Of a stretch of DNA of 64,000 nucleotides, positions 12,033 to 21,829 are shown one piece after another. Position numbers and translations under genes: made by a program. Origin of the DNA: Ancylostoma caninum (taxonomy: Eukaryota; Nematoda; Chromadorea; Rhabditida; Ancylostomatidae); contig JBAJFG010000019.1 of NCBI GenBank assembly GCA_037903475.1, forward strand, positions 310,001 through 374,000, read 5' to 3'. The notes beneath the pieces were generated by a model. That model was given only the letters and a program-made list of their open reading frames with translations, was not told the DNA's origin and ran no database searches. How positions within the stretch are numbered: the stretch's first letter is position 1; each line of letters opens with the position of its first letter.

Positions 12033-12096
12033 ATGCATGTATGTATGTATGTATGTATGTATGTATGTATGTATGTATGTATGTATGTATGTATGT
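11941..12096. repeat. Compound GT / GTAT microsatellite
   Basis: About 43 uninterrupted GT dinucleotides pass directly into about 16 GTAT tetranucleotides. All open frames across it (VCVCVC, CMYVCMYV, HTHTHT) are products of the repeat and are not genes. Confidence 0.97.
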
Positions 12097-12299
12097 GTGC
12101 AGGGCTATTTACACTGCATGCGTCTAAATGATGAACAGATGATGAATGATGAACAGGGCTCAGTCGCATCGCAGTCGCAGTTCATACGTACGCGTCTACG
12201 GCCTCGTGGCGCCCGCGCTTCTTTTCACTGAGGATGCACATGCCGCGTTGACCGGTTTTAATGAAAAATCCATCGCAAATGGATGCGTGCGACTGGTGC

Positions 12300-13010
12300 G
12301 CGACAGCTACTAATGTGTGTGCACGAGAACCAGCCAGCAAAAACGGAAAGTACCTACACCATTGTGTTCAGCGCGTCGAGTCATGGACGAAAGTGTGGTA
12401 AATTTTGATTTTTACCTTGATTTAAAGGTGTTTCGGGCTACTCTTGTCATGTTCAGACATGTTAAGTTCTATAAGTGACCAAAAGTTTTTTTTTCACTAC
12501 GCTCGGAATGAATGAGATAGGCCTATGATTACAGGACCGTATGAAAGGAGAGGGACTGGTAGGATACCTTTATACCGAGGAGGAAGAACCAGGAGGGCGA
12601 CGAGTGAGAAGAATGAGGTTTGCTGCAGCACAGATAATGCAGAATTTGATAAGAAAACGGGCCCGCAGCTATGTCAGATGTGCGTCGGCGCTCCGTAGGG
12701 AAGAGTTGCCACTGAAGTGAGAACAGCTGTGAGAGTAATTCGTCGCACCCATAGGTGGGGTGCGCCTGCATCCCAAAGTGGGAAAACGCCTGGAATCGGG
12801 TCCAACAGTAAGGTAAGGGTAGCACTGTCCCAATGTGGGGGGGGGGGGATTTCACTGGTGGTCCCACCTGCGGTAGTGGTACGCAGGCGCTCAGTAGTGG
12901 AGAAAATGTCACTCATGGGTCCACATCTGCATGGTATGCCACCAGTAGAGGGGGTCGAAGCGAGCCCAAAAAAGCCTGAGAGTCCGGCGTCTGCCGGACG
13001 ATCAGGCTGT
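12300..13010 (+). mobile_element. HelA-related Helitron, diverged subfamily (copy E2)
   Basis: It ends with hairpin GTCCGGCGTCTGCCGGAC then 11 nt ending CTGT, with T next; the expected CTGA appears mutated. The interior is homologous to copy E1 (1613-2336) in reverse and contains loose minisatellite units (GGGAAAACGCCTGGAATCGG; GAGAAAATGTCACTCATGGG), close to the core of the 60-bp array at 62.8-64 kb. The 5' end is not defined: homology to E1 begins near 12310 at TGTGTGTGCACGAGAACC, and the GT microsatellite at 11941 might derive from the TG-rich 5' zone seen in other HelA copies. Confidence 0.5.
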
Positions 13011-13727
13011 TAGTTGCTTCATTTCGCACATTCTCAGTAGGGGAGTAGCATCCATTCCAAGAAGTATCGATCTATCGCATTTCACGTCATCGGTGGTTTA
13101 CAATTTTGTAGCAAGGTAGGGGAAGGTTATACAGACTTGTACCTGCTCGAAAAGAAATGCTTTTGCTCATGTTGTCTAGTACGTCCGAGAAAAGTCAGAC
13201 AATGATCTCGACAATGATCGCTCCCCTTATCAGCCCTGTGGAACCCTTGCTCTGCACCTTTCTCCATCACAGCTTCACCTCATTCTTTAGACCCCACTAC
13301 ACCCGTCTTCTCCTCTTTTAAATGATCTTGTAATCACCATCAGTGACCAACTCAGGCATTCGTGGGGATCGACTGCAGGTAGAAAAGGGGTCCACCCCCA
13401 GTTTTACCTGGGGATGGACCCCAAATCGCGGGGCACCTACCCCCCACATATGGCCGACGTCCCCCCACGTTCCCCCAGAAGACGTCCCCCCACGTGCTCT
13501 CGCGGCTACCACCGATCACCATCTGTCTTCTACCCCCGATGTCATCTACATCTTCAGTGAAAAAAACGCACGACCGCCGCCAGGCCGTAAACGCGTGCGT
13601 CTAAGCTGCGTCGGCGATGAAACTGATCCATCATATAGACGAACGCGCGTCAAACGCATGTATGTACTATAAATTGTATCATGGACTGATCGATGATCCC
13701 CGTTCTATTCTCATTACTTCTAATACA

Positions 13728-13912
13728 ATGCACACTTTACTCACTATTCTTCTCGCATTGCTCATCCCCTGTACAGTCAGTAATGAAGGTATCATCCACA
13801 GAACCACTACTCCACTAACTACCATTCTATATTCGGATAAGGTGAAGGCCAAGGATGTAAGGCGCAACCATCCGCCACATAAGTTGCCACAGATCGCCCT
13901 TAAAGACAATCC
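13728..13912 (+). CDS. Candidate first exon of a secreted protein
   Basis: Starting at the ATG at 13728, the frame encodes a typical signal peptide: Met-His, then a hydrophobic core (LLTILLALLIP), then a small-residue cleavage zone (CTVSN). About 45 polar residues follow, rich in Thr, Lys and Arg. The frame meets a strong donor (CCC|GTAAGTT) at 13913. I do not recognise the mature part, and no second exon is evident before the repeats at 13921 and 14040. The coding call rests on the signal peptide and donor alone; it could be a fortuitous frame. If real, the product enters the secretory pathway. Confidence 0.35.
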
Positions 13913-13920
13913 CGTAAGTT

Positions 13921-14170
13921 AGGGGATTCTTTGGCGGAGAATTACGGAGGTCCTGGCCGAAGAATCCCTAACTGGACGGGAGGTTTTACATCAAAAACTT
14001 GCTGAGGGTACGGCAAGGTTCTCCAGCACGGCAATACTTATTCCTTCGCTTATTCAATAGCTACTGCTGAAAAGTTCATTTTGATGTGCAATCTCAACTC
14101 CTCAGCTCCGCTTCTTCCAACTTCCTAGCAAGGAAACTCGTCCGCTCTAGTGTCGAATTTGGCCTCCTGA
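13921..14170. repeat. Short hairpin and dispersed repeat fragment
   Basis: At 13919-13973 the sequence folds back (TAGGGGATTCTTTGGC against GCCGAAGAATCCCTAA). From about 14055 to 14165 it matches 2530-2660 in inverted orientation, that is, the 5' half of Tc1-like copy 1. This is probably a scrap of that family. Confidence 0.5.
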
Positions 14171-14387
14171 ATATTGTTCTTTGACGGTTCTTCCCAATTT
14201 CAAGCATATCACTGGATAGACCGGATTCTATTTTGATACCTCCATATCCATCATGAACTGACACATTGCCTAGTTGCCCTATAATGAGAACTCATGAACA
14301 CTCACCACTGCTCCAATGATGTTCGGATGAAAGTGAAGGTTAGGGAAGATGAAGTTGCTGATTAATTACACATACATGTGTTATCAC

Positions 14388-15452
14388 CAGGGATGTACGT
14401 AACAAAAATTTCAATTTTCGTAGATCGTAAATTCTCAAAAACCTCCGTAAATCATAAATCGTAAATCGTAACTGAGGGTCCGAGTACCATTACAGGATTC
14501 AGGTGATTTCAACTCGTTTCACAACAAAGTCATTCTCAAAATGATCTGAGGTATGTATCTACTGCAGAATTGATCACTGCACGTCGCCATCTTATCATTA
14601 GAGTGATAACGTCGTGATGAATGGGCAACGTTTTCCCCGATATTTTAAGCGAGCTGTGTTCTCGATATTTTAAGCGAGCGAGCGAGCTCTAAAGTATTAT
14701 TTATAGCTGCACTGGAGAAAATTCTCCTCATCCTGGTTGGCGTTTCTGAAGCAAACGTAAACGTGGTTCGACGGTTCTATGTGTTTCCGTGCGAACCAAG
14801 CCATTCACACCGTGGGGTAGGTGAATTGGTACCGAAGGAGTTTGAAAGGTTAAAGCGCTGACACAGCAATTCAATACCTCTGCGATTATCAACAAAGTAG
14901 GATGCGTGCTGCATTTCTGAAAAGAACTATTCCTTGTACTTTACCAAATTATTTATGGACACTACTAATTGGTTCATGAGAGCTCGACCAGGAAGAAAAC
15001 CTTTTCGCATACGACATCACACCGCAGTTGAAGTCAGAAAAAACAAGGCAAAACGTTTTGCCGAAGGAAACAGGCTGGGCGGACAGCTTGTCCCACCTAC
15101 GGAAACAGGAATGCAGAGCTGAAAATGCTGTGTTCTTGACCTCTTCATTCAGACCTTTGAGCTGAACTGTTCCAACAGATCTTCTTTACGGACGCGATAA
15201 TGAAATTGCTATATGCCGCCTTCTTCGAATAATTGAAACTATAAGCAAAACAAGCATTTCACTCTAAGCTTTGCTGCAAAATGCAAACACAGAGAAATTA
15301 TTCACATTTACCCTCAAGCAAAAACGCTATGACGAGATTCCTTTTCTTTTTGTTATTTACGAATTTGTTACGAAATTTGGGCCATTTTTCGTGAATCGTA
15401 AATCGTAAAAAATCGCCAAAACGGCCGTAAATCGTAATTACGCACACCCCTG
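14388..15452. mobile_element. hAT-type non-autonomous transposon
   Basis: The termini are CAGGGATGTACGTAA and TTACGCACACCCCTG, imperfect 15-bp inverted repeats beginning CAGGG as in hAT elements. Perfect 8-bp direct repeats GTTATCAC lie immediately outside (14380-14387 and 15453-15460), the size hAT transposases make. Subterminal zones on both sides are full of a GTAAATCGTAA motif, likely transposase-binding repeats. The 1065-bp body encodes no recognisable BED finger or hAT dimerisation domain, so it needs a partner in trans. Confidence 0.85.
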
Positions 15453-15469
15453 GTTATCACGGTCCCGGC

Positions 15470-15692
15470 GGACAGCAGCACGGGGGGGGGGGTATGAGCA
15501 GCACGTCAGGGGCATGAGCAGCACGTTCTGCTAAACCAGAACGTCGATACATGTTCCACCAATTCAAAAAGTGGGCGGAGCAAAGGGGGTTCGCTGTTCG
15601 ACGGCACAATTGTCTGAGAACCACACAATTACGTTACATACTGACACACACACACGTGACACACAGACTAAGCGCTTTGTTATAAGTCATGA
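15470..15692 (-). mobile_element. HelA-6, 5' end fragment
   Basis: On the minus strand the sequence begins at 15692 with TCATGACTTATAACAAAGCG, preceded by A, followed by the GTCTGTGTGTCACGTGTG zone typical of the HelA 5' region. No terminal hairpin with CTRR is found at the other end; the hAT element at 14388-15452 abuts it. Length and 3' end are therefore unknown. Confidence 0.5.
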
Positions 15693-17109
15693 TTTTTTGC
15701 AGTTATATCACCTCACTTTACGTTTACATTCAATATATAGCTCACACATTCGAGAAGTGGCCTCGAATATTCGAACATCGAATTTTCGTGCCCCTAGGAA
15801 CTATTCGAACGAATGAATAATACTCGAACTGGGAATTCTGAAACTATTTGAATTCGAACAGTTATTCGCAAGGCATAGATAAAGTCATTCGATTATTCGA
15901 ATATCCAAATAGTCGAATATTCGAATAATCGAATAACTTTCTCTTGTGAAGTGTTAAGTTGGTGTGAGCGTCCTGGTCTGATCTCTCAAGACCATGATTT
16001 CCTCCACGTTTAAATTCCCTTTCTCAGTAAGAAACCTAAGACGGAAACCATGATTTTCTACTCTATGGATAGGGAATGCTCGCTGCTGTTAGGAATAATG
16101 GAAATCTAGAGATGCAGGGACAGTGCAGTACCATTTTCCTCCATTTGAGCTGAATTTCCTGTAACGTTGTGGGTAACCCATTTCGAAATACCAGCGTTGC
16201 CTACCGATCCCACTGCCTAAAGGCAGCACCAAAGGAAATTTTCGTTTCTGAGATTTTGATCCTTCTGGATGCTCAGCAGTCGTCGCAACAATTCTACGAA
16301 AGGTGCACAGTCGTGGACATCAACACTCTCGAAGTAAAAAAGGATTAAATGCATGGTAGCGTTTAGTTAGGATGAGTTGTATTACAAAATGAATAGATAC
16401 ACTTATAATCACACACTTTTCTCATGATAGCACTTGCCTTCATTCCTATATCCTTCGGCCAATAAGGAACTTCACAGCGACACTGTCGCCGTGAAGAAAA
16501 CGAATGGGAAATGACGAGAAAGGAATGTTACAAGTTCTGATATTTTATCACTCGTTTTGCGTGGAATAGCATGCTGGCGCTGGAGCAATTGAGCGCAAAT
16601 CTTTGATGTTGAACGGTCTCAGCGGTAACATCGCTGTGTAGTATGCCATAGCCCTTACACTTCAAGCAAATCAAAGAACAAAACGTAGTCTCTGGTTGCA
16701 TAAACTCCATTGATTTATCCCGGTAGAAGAATGGCGTGCAAGCATGCTTCTGATGGACGGTCGAATTTGTCACTAAGGAATCATGCAGATGTGGACATGC
16801 GCTAAGTAACGCACTGGTGCTGCGAATGTGCGATCGCTAATTTTGATCCGTGTATGTATTTGAAAAAAGCATCAACGTGTTGCAGAGAGTTTTGCTGAAC
16901 GATACGAGTAGAATAGCCGGGATAGTTCGAATATCAATCATAAATATGGTCTTGGCTGTGGAGGTTTACTGCACTACGAGAAACGGTGTTACGTTCCACA
17001 GAGGAAGCAGACGAGTAGATGGTTTGAGATATGAGAAAGTTCGAAAGAAAAAAACTCGCGGCGAAAATTGTTCCGTCTGAAAGCGAGAGACCATCCGCCA
17101 CTATGCTAC
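15693..17109. other. Unassigned sequence
   Basis: No element is recognised. There is an AT-rich patch of alternating TCGAATATTCGAA-type words at about 15750-15940 and a hairpin at about 16470-16497 (CTTCACAGCGACA against TGTCGCCGTGAAG). The minus-strand frame at 16528-16773 has several cysteines (C..C, L.C.S) but no splice support, so I do not call it. Confidence 0.35.
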
Positions 17110-17378
17110 GTAGCGTCATCGAGAACGTGTTTTTCAAAAACTGCTCTTCGATCATTCTCCTCAGTGTATCAGAGACGGTTTTGTTGTTCTGCTTCTTGAT
17201 ATTCTCCATGGCGGTCTGTCAAAAATATATTACAAAGTGTATATTGAAAAAGTGGACTAACACAAGTCCATTCTGTCTTTGTGTCACCTTAAAGTAATGC
17301 TCGTTATATTGTAAAGTCAGTTCTTCAAATAGATTGGTGACCTCTGTGTGAACTTTTGGTACGAAGGCACTAGGTACA
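17110..17378 (-). CDS. Candidate host gene fragment, two exons, unrecognised
   Basis: On the minus strand exon 1 (17288-17378) follows a strong acceptor (ATAATTTCAG) and ends AAG|GTGACA. A 72-bp intron comes next, and exon 2 starts after TTTTTGACAG at 17215. Both exons are open and the phase matches exactly: exon 1 carries one leading base plus 30 codons, and exon 2 starts in phase 0. Exon 1 contains VPKVHTEVTNLFEEL; exon 2 contains ENIKKQNNKTVSDTLRRMIE, a likely helix. The 3' limit of exon 2 (17110) is a guess; the frame stays open to 16934. I do not recognise a family. Short intron and matched phase are what make it worth listing. Confidence 0.4.
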
Positions 17379-18037
17379 CTGAAATTATAGTTGTGCGAAA
17401 CTATACATTCCATGAATATAGCTCTATGAAGAAGAGAACCTTCCGATTGCAGCTATCCAGAAGAGTAATACCAAGACATGTGTCATGTTTGGTCATCTAT
17501 TGGTTTGAAAAGCTGTGACTTCAGATGTTCTGAAATATTTGTTGTAGTGTGTTGGTTACTATTATTCGCAAAAAGGAAGAGGAACGCCACCACATATTGC
17601 TCACTAGTATGTAATAATCGACTACTAGAGTGGGAGAAATCTCCATACGTGCAAGATGATGAGTTGATCGAGCTGGGAGGAAAGTCAACTGTTGTACACT
17701 TATATATGAGGAGAAATGAATCGAGCTCGTTTTGAGAGGAAGTGATTATACTGACAAGGGAAGGATACTTCATCAGTATCGCCTCTTATATCGAGGTGTA
17801 TACAGCCTTAGGCCCATGGCTACTTTACAGCGAACAAGCACAGCAAACTGTGTGATAAGATATGAGAACTCGTAACATTTTGTTCTCATCATTTCCATTC
17901 ATTTTCTTCATCGCGACGGTGTCCCTGTGAAATGTGCCATTGGCCTCACGCAGCTCGCGACACTGATTTCAAATCTGTTTTCATCTGCTCCTAAATTTGT
18001 CTCGTGAGAACTTATACCCGTTTTCCCATTTCAGGAA

Positions 18038-18055
18038 CGCCCACGTAGGGCGCCA
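18038..18055 (-). other. LTR-retroelement primer binding site-like sequence
   Basis: Minus strand TGGCGCCCTACGTGGGCG differs at only a few positions from the Lys-tRNA primer binding sites of many LTR elements (TGGCGCCCAACGTGGG). It follows GATCCA plus two bases, which would fit an LTR ending in CA. It suggests a decayed LTR element reading leftward from here, but no gag or pol can be read downstream. Confidence 0.4.
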
Positions 18056-18585
18056 GTTGGATCGTGACGCAATGGTAAGTCTCTCATCAGGATTCAAACA
18101 CTTCAAACACTGAGAGTTCAACTCTCCTCTCATTTTCCTTCCACCTACATTTTTCTGTGGAAATCCATTCTATGTAGTTTTGTGATGTTTTCCACCTATT
18201 TTTTGGAAGTTTGGAACCATTTGGAGCAGCCAATGAAAAAGCCTTGTTACAGTCGTTTTGTCCACAAAATCTAATCAAATCTGAGGGCAAACAAAACTCA
18301 ACTGGAGTTGTGAATTCACACGGGTCATTCCCGTCATTGTCACTGTTTCCATAATCGGTGTAATAATTTGTGAAAATCCTTCTAAATGGTCCCGAACTTG
18401 CAAAAGATCAGTTCGTAGATGGATATCCTTATAAAACTGCATGGAATGGATTTTCAGAGAAAAACGCCTCGACTCAGATGGCACAGCGACCTTGTGTGCC
18501 TTACGTGAGCATTCCTGAAACGGAAAAAGGGTGTAACTCCTCACAGAGACAAAATTGTGACAAAACAACATGAGTGACAGAAAAA

Positions 18586-18898
18586 TTCAAAATTGCACAT
18601 CGAGGGAGGTAGTAGAATGAGATGATGATTTGATAGAGTTTTGTTGAAATAAGGAAGCTGACTTCTCTCCTATACTCGGAGCAAACTTGCGGAGTGTAAT
18701 TTGTGGTAAATAATGGGTAGTAGGTATGGGCTGCACAGGAAACAAGAGAGAGTATTGTAATGCCACGAGCATTTCCTCGCCCAGTAGTGTGAGCACTGAG
18801 AGACCGCTAAGGTTATGAACTACTACTTTGTGAGGATTCACTTGTTGAAGTGACTGACATGCGAATTTTTCTGCCACGCGGGATCGTTTGGTCAGTAC
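18586..18898 (-). other. BEL-like 5' leader downstream of SL1
   Basis: Directly after the SL1 copy the minus strand shares an ordered set of words with the leader of the BEL element at 60 kb: GCGTGGCA, then GCAT(G)TCAGTCAC, then AAGTG. This makes it likely to be the leader of a second, decayed BEL-type element. The minus-strand frame 18587-18877 has no recognisable gag domain. Confidence 0.4.
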
Positions 18899-18920
18899 CT
18901 CAAACTTGGGTAATTAAACC
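18899..18920 (-). other. Exact copy of the nematode SL1 spliced-leader sequence
   Basis: The 22 bases on the minus strand equal SL1: GG followed by TTTAATTACCCAAGTTTGAG. The next two bases are GT, as in an SL RNA gene where the leader exon meets its donor, but the following sequence does not look like an SL1 RNA body with an Sm site. Upstream, a TATA-like GCGCGTATAAGGG lies about 165 nt away (about 19073-19085). A second near-copy sits in the same position of the BEL element at 60930-60951, so the motif appears to be part of an LTR or leader structure. Confidence 0.9.
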
Positions 18921-19250
18921 TATTATTATTAAAACAAATATAACAGTTTTTCGTAACACGAGAAAAGTTGAACGAAACAAAAAATAACGCGAGTAATACC
19001 TACATTTAAATGATTTAGGTTGACAAATCAAATGAAGCAAAAAACCAACCACGAGCCTCCAGCGACGCGAGATCCCTTATACGCGCAAAATGTTGCTTGT
19101 GACGCGCATTTCCTCGCCGCTATCAGCAAATCTTCCATGAGATTACATTGAGTTCAATCTACCAACATTACAACATACAGCTATCGATTAACATAATGAT
19201 TAACACGATCATATTTGATTACTCAATAATTCAACTATCACAAATGTACT
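18921..19250 (-). other. Putative LTR of a BEL-like element
   Basis: The stretch upstream of SL1 has the layout of a promoter region: possible start TGTGATAG near 19245, a TATA box near 19080 and AT-rich sequence to the SL1 motif. No second LTR is present, so boundaries are unproven; the comparison is with the region 60952-61330. Confidence 0.3.
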
Positions 19251-19352
19251 TAGTCGTCCTACGGCCCTCCCCCAGAGAGTGACTCATTCCTCGGAGCGTG
19301 CGTTGTTGTCTTTATCGCCGTCGGAACTTTCCCTCTGCAATCCTGCCAGCTC

Positions 19353-20696
19353 TTGCTTCGCCGCACTGATTCTCCTCAACGCAATATGCTTCTTGTCAGG
19401 AACGTTGCAAAGCGAGCGATGGTGTCCATGGTCGTTTGGAATAAGGTCGTCGAACGCGGTGCCTTTTACTCGGCTGCAATACCAGCACTGTCGATGCTTG
19501 TACTTGCAAGTGGACGAACTCGGGCAGAATTCGAGAGTGAAATAGCCACGTATGATGGTGACCACCTATTTGGACAATTTAGCGATATGGAAAATTGCAG
19601 TATCTCAAACAACCAATGTCAACTTGCACATGGTACTGTAATTTGGATGCTCCATTCAAACAATCCACCCCAGTGCAAAGTTCGTTGGAGCTATTGACAG
19701 TATTGCCTACGTCACGCCTCAGCACATGTTCCTCGAGGCTATGCATTCAGCTTTCACATACAAAAATATCCCTTTTCTGAATCAGCATCTATCAAAATGG
19801 TGTTTACCTGAAAACGCAATGCCGATGGATAACGGCCTGTTCATCACACTTCCGGAACTAGCTGATCAGGATCCCCGTGGAATTTTTCGAAATAATTTAA
19901 CCCTGGTACAACAGATTAATGAAAACCACTACAATATATCCAAACACATGCGTTTTTACGAGTCTGGTCACAAACATGCTGATGCAATTCGTAACCCACA
20001 TGCGGGATCGGGTAGCACTTTTCATTCATCTGACAATTCCTCTCTTCTTGCAATAATCCTCCATTCCCAAGATCCTTCTGTCACAAATGCAAAACCTCTT
20101 TGGTTATCCTCCTTAATCAGAGGAAAGCGTGATGTACAGAACTAAAAACTGATAAGGTTGCCTAACCAAACAAAAAGGAAACATCAAGGGCAGAATCACT
20201 CAAGATTTCAGCTGTAGTGGCTGAACATGTTGCGCTGAATTCTGTCTCAAACTTCTCCCAACTCACTGACGACTAGTGGCTGGGTCATGAAGGTTGTCAA
20301 GACCAGCGACATTATGAACTCAACAGTAAGTTACAATATCTCAAGTACAAACTTGATGAAGTTATTCAGCGCGACCTTACCGTTCTTTTCGAACGTATTT
20401 GCGTTCTCAATAATTTTGAAGTGCAAACCCAAATTCGACCCCCCACAAGTGCCGCTAGAATGTTGCTAAACAGGAATGACATTTATGCTATTTCTGCTGA
20501 CGATGTGCTAATGCTTTCTAGGTATAAAGTCGTCCAAGTCGACGGAGATATAACTAGATCACAAGGTAAATGGCGTCTGCTACATGGACACTCCAGTTCG
20601 TGTATGAAACCCACTTCTTTTTGTTCAACCAGGTACACGTGATCTCAAAACACGTAGCACAGTGGCTAATTGTGGACAACTAACATTAGATATCTA
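19353..20696 (+). pseudogene. Env-like glycoprotein remnant, 5' part
   Basis: The plus strand encodes, across several frames, a cysteine-bearing protein resembling envelope-like products of nematode LTR retroelements. Recognisable stretches are NCSISNNQCQLAHGTVIW, then PPQCK, a long middle with ADQDPRGIFRNN, and later a CYMDTPV-type stretch followed by QPGTRDLKTR. Frameshifts and stops break it repeatedly. A mariner inserted at the TA at 20695-20696; the frame picks up again at 26974. It is described only as a relic; the family assignment comes from general resemblance and is uncertain. It could also be another secreted, cysteine-rich gene. Confidence 0.35.
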
Positions 20697-20770
20697 TCAG
20701 GTTGTTGCGAAATTAATTGCCGTAATCGACAGCCCAGTTCAAAATGCAGTAACTCTGTTCAAACTCAACC

Positions 20771-21323
20771 TTATTTATCAAAATAAAATCCTTCAGATTC
20801 TACACATCTCTGCCAACGATCCGGTAATTCATTTATACCTTCACAATAGAAACTGAGATCACAAGATTTTAAGAACTCTTGGAAGGCAATTTCAACATGC
20901 TCCAAATCAGAAAACTGCTGCTGACGCAGGTTTGCTTCGAAAGCCCGGAGAAGGTGACAGTCAGTAGGGGAGAGGTCCGGAGAGTAAGGTGGGTGAGGGA
21001 GAACCTCGATGCCTAACTGCGTCAGTTTTTGCCGGGTGAGTTTTGAAGTGTGAGGCCTAGCGTTATCGTGGAGCAGGAGTTGCCCACCTCTGTTTAGCAC
21101 TGCCGGCCACATTTGTCGCAACTATTCATACATAAGGTCTAAGTCACAACAGCAAGACTCTGATGTAACAGCCTGATTGCAGATTGCAGAAGGCTATAAT
21201 GAATAACACCCTTACAACACCACCTGTCAACATAACCTTTCTAGGGTGATGATCTGGTTTAGGGAAGCTTGGAGGGGTAGAGAACTTGTCTACCCATACA
21301 TAACCACGTTTCTTATTATCTAA
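20771..21323 (-). pseudogene. Mariner-2 transposase, C-terminal half
   Basis: Contains the second and third catalytic aspartates: HDNARPH and, 34 residues later, SPTDCHLL, the D34D spacing of mariners. The YSPDL motif and the C-terminal tail ending LPDRWQRCVESEG complete it. The part nearest the HelA-2 junction reads NKKRGYVWVDK but is followed by stops before the DNARPH frame, so the copy is dead. The other half is at 26331-26793. Confidence 0.85.
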
Positions 21324-21829
21324 CCAGTCTGGCCATCCGGCTAACGTCGGACTTCCAGACTTCTGCTGATGCTCGCTCCGCTCGCATACTACGCATACGA
21401 TGCAGAAAAGAAGGTGGACAGATTTAGTAGGTCCTGTACCCTCCCGAGTAAGTCCATCGACTTTTGGAAAGGTCTCGATTGCGTGAGCGGTAGCCTTCCT
21501 CCACGTGGGAGAAGTAATTTCTTTTGATTAGCCCTAGTGGCCGTTGTTAATTGGACGTAGCCGATTCAGTGGAAATGCTCTCTTGAAATAATCTATCTTT
21601 AGCTGGTTATTGTGGCAACTCAAGTGATAAGGGTCTGCCCATGTATAAAAACAGAGTGAAGGTGGGGTCGATTCAGATACCAATAGACTGGAATGAGGAG
21701 AGGAATACGGATTGGAATAACGTGCACCTAGGTCACATAGATAGAAGGAATGGCCGGAACGGGTGCCACGGCACCATTCATGAAGAAATTTACCTAGGCC
21801 GTGACCTCTTCCTTTTCTGGACGCGGGCG

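Noticed and set aside
11870..12231. VCVC/CMYV/HTHT frames
   Set aside because: Direct translations of the GT and GTAT microsatellite.
16528..16773. Cysteine-containing minus-strand frame as a zinc-finger gene
   Set aside because: Cysteine spacing fits no known finger and splice sites are absent.
18899..18920. Functional SL1 RNA gene
   Set aside because: The sequence after the leader lacks a recognisable Sm site and SL RNA stem-loops, and the same motif sits at the same place in a BEL element. Not fully excluded.
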